This document shows positions 52,098 to 60,454 of a stretch of DNA of 64,000 bases, piece by piece; positions within the stretch are counted from its first letter, which is position 1, and the number at the start of each line of letters is the position of its first letter. The stretch lies in contig NZ_JAVDXI010000002.1 in assembly GCF_031457805.1 (NCBI RefSeq), positions 542,915 to 606,914 of the forward strand. Direction: 5' to 3'. Made by a program: the position numbers and the translations under genes. A model generated the notes under the pieces. The model worked only from the letters and a program-made list of their open reading frames with translations. It had not been told where the DNA came from and ran no database searches. The DNA is from Caulobacter sp031457805. GTDB lineage: Bacteria; Pseudomonadota; Alphaproteobacteria; Caulobacterales; Caulobacteraceae.

Positions 52098-52727
52098 ATG
52101 CAACTCTACTTCAAGCCCGGCGCCTGTTCGCTGGCCGCCCGTATCACCCTGATCGAGCTGGGGCTGCCGTTCGCGGCCGTTCCCGTCGACACGGCCAAGG
52201 GAACCACCGCCACCGGCGCGGACTACAAGCAGATCAATCCCAAGGGCCATGTCCCGGCGCTGGAGATCAGCCCGGGCGTCGTGATCACCGAGAACCCGGC
52301 CATCCTGCAGTACCTGGCCGACCTCGCGCCGGAGCGGGCCTTGGCGCCGCCGGCGGGCGGCCTGCAGCGCGTCCGGCTGCAGGAGTGGTTGGCCTTTACA
52401 TCTTCGGAGCTGCACAAGGCCTTCGCGCCCTGGTTCTCGGGACGGGCGATGAGCGCTGACGAGAAGGCCCAGGCCCAGGCCCATCTGGGTCGACGCCTCG
52501 ACGACGTCGAGCGCCAGCTGGCCGACGGCCGGCGCTATCTGCTGGGCGAAGGCTTCACCGTCGCCGACGCCTATCTCTTCGTGGTCCTGAACTGGACGCG
52601 CTTCATCGGCGTCTCCCTGGCGGGCTGGCCCTATACGGCGCGGTTCGTCGACCAGGTCCAGGCGCGTCCGGCCGTCCGCAGCGCGCTGGTCGAAGAGGGT
52701 CTCCTGCCCGCCGGAGAGGCCGCATGA
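52098..52727 (+). CDS. Glutathione S-transferase
   Basis: A 209-residue GST. The thioredoxin-like N-terminal domain begins MQLYFKPGACSLAAR, with the beta-class active Cys/Ser, and keeps NPKGHVPALEIS (cis-Pro loop) and ENPAILQYLADL. The C-terminal helical domain runs from about 85. It conjugates glutathione to electrophiles. It starts a three-gene operon (SnoaL-like and tautomerase genes follow) under a divergent HxlR regulator, a detoxification-type layout. Confidence 0.9.
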   Translation: MQLYFKPGACSLAARITLIELGLPFAAVPVDTAKGTTATGADYKQINPKGHVPALEISPGVVITENPAILQYLADLAPERALAPPAGGLQRVRLQEWLAFTSSELHKAFAPWFSGRAMSADEKAQAQAHLGRRLDDVERQLADGRRYLLGEGFTVADAYLFVVLNWTRFIGVSLAGWPYTARFVDQVQARPAVRSALVEEGLLPAGEAA

Positions 52728-53095
52728 GCGACTTCGCCGGCGTCCAGGACGTTCTCCAGAAGTACTTCGACGCGCTCTACGCCTGCGACGTCGACCTGCT
52801 TGCGGAGGTCTTTCATCCGCGCGCGATCTACGCGACCGCCGACGAGACCCCGCCGCTCTATCGCGACATGCCCACCTATTTCGAGGTGGTGCGCGAACGC
52901 ACCCCGCCGGCGGCCTCGGCCGATCCGCGTCGGGACATCATCGACGAGATCGCCTTCGCCGGCGACAACGCCGCCGCCGCTCGGGTGCGCTGCACGCTGG
53001 GCGCGCGCGACTTCGTCGACCTCTTGACCCTCGTGCGAGAGGACGGCCGCTGGCGGATCATCGCCAAGGTCTTCCAGATTATCGAGAAAGGATGA
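52724..53095 (+). CDS. SnoaL-like (NTF2-fold) protein
   Basis: A 123-residue cone-shaped alpha+beta protein: VQDVLQKYFDALYACDVDLLAEVFHPRAIY forms the first helices, read in parts, and LLTLVREDGRWRIIAKVFQI the last strands. It is a nuclear-transport-factor-2-like fold used by small isomerases, hydrolases and binding proteins. Its ATG overlaps the GST stop. The function in this operon is unknown, perhaps handling the product or substrate of the GST/tautomerase pair. Confidence 0.82.
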   Translation: MSDFAGVQDVLQKYFDALYACDVDLLAEVFHPRAIYATADETPPLYRDMPTYFEVVRERTPPAASADPRRDIIDEIAFAGDNAAAARVRCTLGARDFVDLLTLVREDGRWRIIAKVFQIIEKG

Positions 53096-53099
53096 GCCC

Positions 53100-53315
53100 A
53101 TGCCCTTTGTGAACATCCAGGTGACGCGTGAAGGCGTCACCGCCGAGCAGAAGGCCCGCCTGATCGAAGGCGTGACCACGCTTCTGAGCGATGTGCTGGA
53201 TAAGGACCCGAGCACCACCTTCGTCGTCATCGACGAGATCGCGCTTGAAAACTGGGGCGTCGGCGGCTTGCCCGTCGAGGCCTACCGGGCCCTGAAACGG
53301 CCGGCGAAGACCTGA
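53100..53315 (+). CDS. 4-oxalocrotonate tautomerase-family enzyme
   Basis: A 71-residue tautomerase. After Met removal the N-terminal Pro (MPFVNIQV) is the expected catalytic base. Helix TAEQKARLIEGVTTLLSDVL and strand TTFVVIDEI fit the family. There is no other strong family marker, so the substrate is unknown; relatives act on 2-hydroxymuconate. It starts 4 bases after the SnoaL-like gene and completes the operon. A strong hairpin follows. Confidence 0.88.
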   Translation: MPFVNIQVTREGVTAEQKARLIEGVTTLLSDVLDKDPSTTFVVIDEIALENWGVGGLPVEAYRALKRPAKT

Positions 53316-53325
53316 CACGCCGGAT

Positions 53326-53358
53326 GCGGACGCGGCGCTCAAGGAACGCCGCGTCCGC
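53326..53358 (+). terminator. Strong hairpin after the tautomerase gene
   Basis: A perfect 12-base-pair stem (GCGGACGCGGCG/CGCCGCGTCCGC) with a nine-base loop starts 11 bases after the stop. There is no T run on the plus strand, so it may need Rho or act as a stabiliser. Confidence 0.55.
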
Positions 53359-53449
53359 GATCAAGCCTCGGGGGTCTCACGCCCGGCCGAGCGGCCGTAA
53401 CCTTGACCGGCGGCGTCCATCCCGAAGGTCGACGAACGATGATACGACG

Positions 53450-53464
53450 TTAAGGCCGCGTAAA
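53450..53464 (+). promoter_or_regulatory. Candidate CtrA box upstream of the flagellin-like gene
   Basis: TTAA-GGCCGCG-TAAA is one mismatch from TTAA-N7-TTAA and lies 66 bases before the predicted TTG start of the flagellin-like gene. Confidence 0.45.
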
Positions 53465-53529
53465 CCTCGCCCATCGCAAAAACAACCTTGGAGGCCGAGG
53501 GAACGCGAGCCTCACGGGGGAATTGCGAT

Positions 53530-54804
53530 TTGGTCGGGGGCGGCGTCAGTCTGAACGCCTTGCGCGGCGCTGCGGCCTTGTCCGAAGCGGATGCGCGGCT
53601 TGCGAGCGCGGGGAACCGCGTCTCGACCGGTCGACGCATCGACTCGCCGCGCGACAACGGCGCGACCTGGAGCATATCCAAGCGTATGGCGACCGAGGCG
53701 CGCAGCTTCCAGGTCGTCAATGACAGCCTGGCGCGAGGCGCCTCGCTTCTGGATGTCGCGGCGGCCGGCGTAGAGCAGATCCACGACTTCCTGGTGCTGG
53801 CCCGTGAGAAGGCGTTGGCGCTGCGCGATCCGTCTCTCGATGAGCCGTCCCAGCAAACCCTGGTCGCTGACGTGAAGATGCTGGTCAGCCAGATCAACCG
53901 CGTCGCCCTGCAGGCGGTCTTCGACGGCAAGCGGCCGTTGGCCGACAACCTGACCACCGGCTCGGTGACCTACAGCCAGACCACCTACAACCCCGTGACC
54001 ACGGCGGCGACCCCGGCCAGCCTGGGGGGCGCCTTCGTCAACGCCTCGGGCGTGGCCGCCCAGACCTTCCTCCGCGACGGCGGCGCCGCGCCGGGCCGTA
54101 TCGACCTCTATCTGGACGCCTACGGGGTGCCGGACGTCCTCGAGATCTGGCAGGGCGGCGCGCGGCGGGCGGCCACGGGCCAGGCCTATGTGGGCGGCGG
54201 CGCGACGGTGGGGGCCGGGACGGCCGTGTCAGGCCGCTCGATCCTCAGCTTCGACTACAGCCCCATCAGCGGCCGCGACATCGAGTTTCGCTTCAACGAG
54301 GCGGGAAGTCTGGCCGGCACGGCGTGGGCGGTCGATGCGATCGCGCTTCAGCCCCTGGCCAGCGTGCGGCCAACGACGACCACCACCAGCTTTACCGTGC
54401 CCGACGTCACCACCTCTTCGGCGACCGGCTACGACTTCGCGTCGGACCCCAACGGCGGGACCGAGCTTGTCACCTCGCAGCCGCTGACGGCCGAGGCGTT
54501 GGACCTGGACACCATCGACTGGACCAATGTCGGCGGGATCCTGGAGGTGGTCGAGCAGGCTCTGAACACCACGCGCGCGGCGGGCCTGTATTTCGGCGGA
54601 CGGCAGCAAGCCTTCGCCGGACTGATGGTCCAGAACAGCCTGATGAGCGACACGCTGTCGACGGGCGTCGGCAATCTGGTCGATGCGGATCTGGCGCGCG
54701 AGTCCGCCCGCCTGCAGGCGCTGGAGGCCTCGGCCAGCCTCGCCGCACAGGCGCTGTCGATCGCCAACAGCCAGCAGAGCTGGGTCGTCAGCCTGTTCAA
54801 CTGA
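53530..54804 (+). CDS. Divergent flagellin, isolated from other flagellar genes
   Basis: A 424-residue flagellin. The conserved N-terminal helices contain LASAGNRVSTGRRIDSPRDNGATWSISKRM (read in parts), and the C-terminal helices contain VGNLVDADLARESARLQALEASASLAAQALSIANSQQ, again in parts, ending VVSLFN. The central region (about 145-320) is a long, unusual insert with TTTTTSF tracts. There is no ATG before residue about 55: TTG at 53530, with GGGGG 8 bases upstream, is the best start and TTG at 53488 is possible. No flagellar genes are adjacent. Confidence 0.85.
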   Translation: MVGGGVSLNALRGAAALSEADARLASAGNRVSTGRRIDSPRDNGATWSISKRMATEARSFQVVNDSLARGASLLDVAAAGVEQIHDFLVLAREKALALRDPSLDEPSQQTLVADVKMLVSQINRVALQAVFDGKRPLADNLTTGSVTYSQTTYNPVTTAATPASLGGAFVNASGVAAQTFLRDGGAAPGRIDLYLDAYGVPDVLEIWQGGARRAATGQAYVGGGATVGAGTAVSGRSILSFDYSPISGRDIEFRFNEAGSLAGTAWAVDAIALQPLASVRPTTTTTSFTVPDVTTSSATGYDFASDPNGGTELVTSQPLTAEALDLDTIDWTNVGGILEVVEQALNTTRAAGLYFGGRQQAFAGLMVQNSLMSDTLSTGVGNLVDADLARESARLQALEASASLAAQALSIANSQQSWVVSLFN

Positions 54805-54892
54805 CCGCCCCCTACTCCACCGCTTCGAGGGGGCCAAGGTTTGCGCGGCTGCGGCGCCGAACGTATCTTCCCGCCGAAAGGGGACGATCACC

Positions 54893-55588
54893 TTGTCCAG
54901 AACCAAGGGCGCCAGGGACCTCGACCACGAGGCCAAGCGCCGCGACTTGTTGGAGAAGATGACGCTCCACCTGATGGCGCGTGGGGGCGAGCGCGCGAGC
55001 TTTCGCGACCTCGCCGCCGCCGCCGAGGTGACGCCGCCGACCCTGCGCCATTACTTCGGCGACCGCCGCGCGGTGATCGAGGCGGTGCTGGAGGAGTGCC
55101 TGCGCCGCGGGCGCATCGGCCTCGACGCCCAGCGCGTCAGCGACCTGCCCTTCGAGGCCTCCATCTACACCTACGCCCGCAGCCTGGTCGACGCGCTGCG
55201 TGCGGAGAAGACCGTGCGCCTGGGCGATGTGTTCGCGCTCAGCCTGGCCGAGGGCCTGCTGGACTCCAACTACGGCCGCCCCGCCCTGGAGCATATCGTC
55301 GAGCCGACCTTGCAGGCCCTGGAGGCGCGCCTCCAACTGCACATCGCGCGCGGCGAGATGCGGGCCGATGTCGATCCGCGCATGGCGGCGCTGCAACTGG
55401 TCTCCCCGCTGCTGCTGGCCTGCCTGCACCAGGACCAGCTGGAGGGCGCGCACTTGCGCGCCATGAACCTGGAAAAGCTGATCGCCAGCACCTGCGGGGC
55501 GTTCCTACGCGCCTTCGCGACCTCACCGCCTGTGTGGGGGACCGACGAGCCGCCGGAGCCGGTCTTGGCGGCCGCCGACTGGCGCTAG
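54893..55588 (+). CDS. TetR-family regulator
   Basis: A 231-residue TetR-type repressor. The N-terminal HTH (about 25-70) reads ASFRDLAAAAEVTPPTLRHYFGDRRAVIEAVLEE, followed by an all-helical ligand/dimer domain. The TTG at 54893 has AAAGGGGA upstream and starts a basic leader (SRTKGARDLDHEAKRRD); an ATG at 54959 would cut into the first helix. There is no divergent target gene, since both neighbours are on the plus strand. The ligand is unknown. Confidence 0.85.
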   Translation: MSRTKGARDLDHEAKRRDLLEKMTLHLMARGGERASFRDLAAAAEVTPPTLRHYFGDRRAVIEAVLEECLRRGRIGLDAQRVSDLPFEASIYTYARSLVDALRAEKTVRLGDVFALSLAEGLLDSNYGRPALEHIVEPTLQALEARLQLHIARGEMRADVDPRMAALQLVSPLLLACLHQDQLEGAHLRAMNLEKLIASTCGAFLRAFATSPPVWGTDEPPEPVLAAADWR

Positions 55589-55685
55589 ACGCCAGCGCAA
55601 ACCCTTAAGCGGTTTGCCGCCCTTTCTTTATACCACTCGATACACTAAATAACCCTCGATCAGGTTTGACCGAGGGAGACGCCCC

Positions 55686-56192
55686 ATGGACGGCGCTATC
55701 CATATCCTCGAGCCCCGCAGCGATAGCGGACCGCGCGCCGGCGTCGGCGCCGCCAGGGCCATGACCGTGCTCGGCGCTCTGGGCCTGATCCCGTTCGTCG
55801 CCCCGCCGCTGCTGTTTCTCGCCGGCCTGCTGCCCGCGGGGACGGCCTGGATCGCCCAGGCCGCCTACGCCGGCGCGATCCTGGCCTTTCTCGGCGGCGT
55901 CCGGGCCGCGCAAGCCGCGCTGGGCGCGCGGGCGGACGTCGCCACCCTGGTGATCGCCATGGCCCCGCCGATCATCGGCTTCGGCGTCGCGGCCCTGGTG
56001 GCCGGGGCCGGCTCGCCCGCGATGGTGTCCGGCGGCCTCCTCGGACTGGCCCTGGCGCTCGCGGCTCAGGGCGTGTGGGACATGACGGCCCAGACCCTGC
56101 CCGACTGGTATCGCAAGCTGCGCCTTCCCCTGACGATCGTGGCCTGCGGGTCGCTGCTGGTCGGCGCCCTGCTGGCGAGCACGCCGACATGA
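55686..56192 (+). CDS. DUF3429 membrane protein
   Basis: A 168-residue protein with five hydrophobic helices and short loops, including AGAILAFLGGVRAAQAALG and the final VACGSLLVGALLAS. The pattern of Gly/Ala-rich helices and DWYRKLRLPLT before the last helix fits DUF3429, a family of unknown function often placed next to short-chain dehydrogenases. Its stop overlaps the SDR start (ATGA), supporting one operon. Confidence 0.82.
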   Translation: MDGAIHILEPRSDSGPRAGVGAARAMTVLGALGLIPFVAPPLLFLAGLLPAGTAWIAQAAYAGAILAFLGGVRAAQAALGARADVATLVIAMAPPIIGFGVAALVAGAGSPAMVSGGLLGLALALAAQGVWDMTAQTLPDWYRKLRLPLTIVACGSLLVGALLASTPT

Positions 56193-56911
56193 GCGGACGT
56201 CTCGCCGTCGTCGTGGGCGCCAGCGGCGGTCTTGGCCGCGCCTTCGTGGCGCGTCTGGCGACCGAACCCGGCTGGAGCGCCGTTATCGGCGTCGGCCGCG
56301 CCCGCCCGGACGACTGGCCCGAGGATCCCCGCACCCCGTTCCTGGCGCTGGATCTGCTGGACGAGACCGCCCTGGCCGAACTCGCCCGCCAGGTCCGCGA
56401 GCGGGGGGCTCTCAGCCTGCTGCTCATCACCACGGGCCTGCTGCACGACACCGACCTGACGCCGGAAAAGAGCATGCGCTCGGTCAGCGCCGCGGCGATG
56501 CAGCGCCTGTTCGAGGTCAACGCCGTCATCCCGAGCCTGGCGCTCAAGCACCTGACCCCGCTGCTGCCCAAGGACGAGCCGAGCCTCGTCGGTGTCCTGT
56601 CGGCGCGGGTCGGCAGCATCGGCGACAACCGCCTGGGCGGCTGGCACGCCTATCGGGCCAGCAAGGCGGCGCTGAACATGATGATCCGCTGCCAGGCGCT
56701 GGAACTGCAGCGCGAGCGCCCCCGCGCCGTCTGCGTGGCGCTGCACCCCGGCACCGTCGCCACCGATCTCAGCGCGCCGTTCGCGCGCTCGCCCAAGACC
56801 CTGTTCACCCCCGACGACGCCGCCCAGCGCCTGCTCAAGGTGCTGTCCCAGCTGGAGTCCGCCCAGAGCGGCGGCTTCTTCGCCCATGACGGCCAGCCCA
56901 TCCCCTGGTGA
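56189..56911 (+). CDS. SDR-family protein, C-factor-like
   Basis: A 240-residue short-chain dehydrogenase-like protein. VVVGASGGLGRAFVARL (about 6-22), LLITTGLLHD (about 90) and YRASKAALNMM (Tyr/Lys catalytic pair, about 154-158) are kept, and PGTVATDLSAPF follows. The overall shape resembles C-factor/CsgA-type SDRs. The substrate is unknown. It is coupled to the DUF3429 gene and followed 34 bases later by a winged-helix regulator on the same strand. Confidence 0.88.
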   Translation: MSGRLAVVVGASGGLGRAFVARLATEPGWSAVIGVGRARPDDWPEDPRTPFLALDLLDETALAELARQVRERGALSLLLITTGLLHDTDLTPEKSMRSVSAAAMQRLFEVNAVIPSLALKHLTPLLPKDEPSLVGVLSARVGSIGDNRLGGWHAYRASKAALNMMIRCQALELQRERPRAVCVALHPGTVATDLSAPFARSPKTLFTPDDAAQRLLKVLSQLESAQSGGFFAHDGQPIPW

Positions 56912-56945
56912 GCCGCTCGCCCTTCCCCCCTCGGAGACGCCCCGC

Positions 56946-57452
56946 ATGTTGATCCCCAGCGATGTCGCCCGCGCCGTCCGCCGCACGACCACGACGTTCG
57001 TCCTCAACTGGATCGACGCCCGGCAACGGGCCATGGATCTGGACCCGCTGGAGTTCCTGATCGTCCACACGATCGCCGCCGCCAACCTGCAGCACCTGCC
57101 GAGCAGCCAGCGCGCCGGCCTGAGCGATCCCGAGGCCGGCGACGAGCGTCACCCGGTGTCGATCGAGGGCGTGGCCGCCGCGCTGAACGTCTCCAGCGAG
57201 ACCGTCCGCCGCCGCCTCAAGGCCCTGGTCGCCCGGGGCCTGGTCGAGCGCATGGGACCGCTGGAGGACGACGACGGCGAGCGCAGCGGCCTCAGCGCGG
57301 GCCTGGCCATCAACCTCAAGGCGCTGGAGAGCCCGGCCATGCGCCGCTCGCTCGGCCTGGAGCTGTCGCAGCTGTGGCGCCTGCTGCTGTCGCTGGAGCA
57401 ACTGGGCGTCATCCGCATCAACCGCCAGCACATCGCCAACATGGCGGCGTAG
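56946..57452 (+). CDS. Winged-helix DNA-binding protein, DeoR/MarR-like
   Basis: A 168-residue protein. A helical N-terminal half is followed by a helix-turn-helix reading HPVSIEGVAAALNVSSETVRRRLKALVARGLVERMG in parts (about 77-112), with a wing region after it. The C-terminal part is a helical tail. It is not a clear member of a named class. The ATG at 56946 was chosen over an upstream GTG (56886) because that would overlap the SDR gene. It probably regulates the DUF3429-SDR operon. Confidence 0.7.
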   Translation: MLIPSDVARAVRRTTTTFVLNWIDARQRAMDLDPLEFLIVHTIAAANLQHLPSSQRAGLSDPEAGDERHPVSIEGVAAALNVSSETVRRRLKALVARGLVERMGPLEDDDGERSGLSAGLAINLKALESPAMRRSLGLELSQLWRLLLSLEQLGVIRINRQHIANMAA

Positions 57453-57501
57453 GGCCGGAGTCTGCCGCCAGCCTGCTGCCACTCCTCGTCAGCAGGCCCA
57501 T

Positions 57502-57614
57502 AGAGCCTTCCGCTTCAAAACGGAATCGTTTTGAAGCGATAAGAAGGCTCTAAATCATATACTTAGAGCGTGACTAACGCCGAAACCGGCTTCCACTTTC
57601 GGCGTCACGCTCTA
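57502..57614. repeat. Two adjacent intergenic palindromes upstream of uvrB
   Basis: The first (57502-57551) has an outer arm AGAGCCTTC/GAAGGCTCT and an inner stem CGCTTCAAAACG/CGTTTTGAAGCG around GAAT. The second (57564-57614) pairs TAGAGCGTGAC with GTCACGCTCTA and, inside it, GCCGAAA with TTTCGGC. Both look like members of repeated intergenic palindromes seen across alphaproteobacteria. Confidence 0.85.
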
Positions 57615-57647
57615 GCGTTCGACGACCCGCGCTCCTAACTTGGGCCC

Positions 57648-59897
<2,250 letters not shown>

Positions 59898-60132
59898 GAC
59901 CGGACGCTCCTTCCCCGTAGAGGGAGGGGGGCGGAATACGCCAATGCAGAACTTGCGTTCGCTCCGGCAAGAAGACATTCGGCGTGCCGGGCTGCTGGCA
60001 TCTTTAGTCGTCCGCCTGCACCTCAAGCACGCTCGAACCCGCTATCCACAGACAGCGACGCAGATCCGGTCGGTCTCAAGAGACGCCCCGGTTCCGCTCA
60101 GTTGGCGTTTGGACCGCCTGCGGTCAGCACAC

Positions 60133-60402
60133 TCATGCGATGCGGGGCTTCTCGAGCTTCCGGGCGAGGGTGGGCCGGTCCATGCCAAGCCGGCGGGCCG
60201 CTTCGGAAATGTTGAATTCGGTCTCGACCAAGGTTTGGTGGATCCGTTCCCACTCCAGATTCTTGATCGACGTCGCGCGACCGTCGATCATCGCGCCCGC
60301 GTCGCCCTCGCGCTTCTGGAAGGCCGCTTCGATGTCGTCGGTGTTGGAGGGCTTGGCCAAGTAATGGCAGGCGCCCAGCTTGATGGCACGCTGAACCCGC
60401 CC
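60133..60402 (-). pseudogene. Decapitated RegA/ActR-type response regulator
   Basis: From about 60402 the minus frame reads RAIKLGACHYLAKPSNTDDIEAAF, the last strand and helix of a RegA/PrrA/ActR receiver, then a linker. After that comes the DNA-binding end WERIHQTLVETEFNISEAARRLGMDRPTLARKLEK, a Fis-like HTH, to a proper stop (PRIA). The receiver core with the phospho-Asp is missing: the homology stops at a hairpin (60391-60419). The HTH itself is intact, so a small DNA-binding protein could still be made (an in-frame start lies near 60360). Redox control genes elsewhere would be its relatives. Confidence 0.7.
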
Positions 60403-60419
60403 TTGAGGGGCGGGTTCAG
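60391..60419. repeat. Perfect hairpin at the response-regulator break
   Basis: CTGAACCCGCCC at 60391-60402 pairs exactly with 60408-60419 around a five-base loop. It lies at the broken end of the response-regulator remnant and 36 bases after the stop of the S-layer gene. No T run follows, so it is either a transcript-end hairpin or the footprint of a rearrangement. Confidence 0.65.
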
Positions 60420-60454
60420 GCTTTCGCTTAGACGGGAGAGCCGAGATCTGGGGA

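Noticed and set aside
57540..57647. SOS (LexA) box for uvrB
   Set aside because: Only a single GTTC was found (57617-57620); no GTTC-N7-GTTC pair is present.
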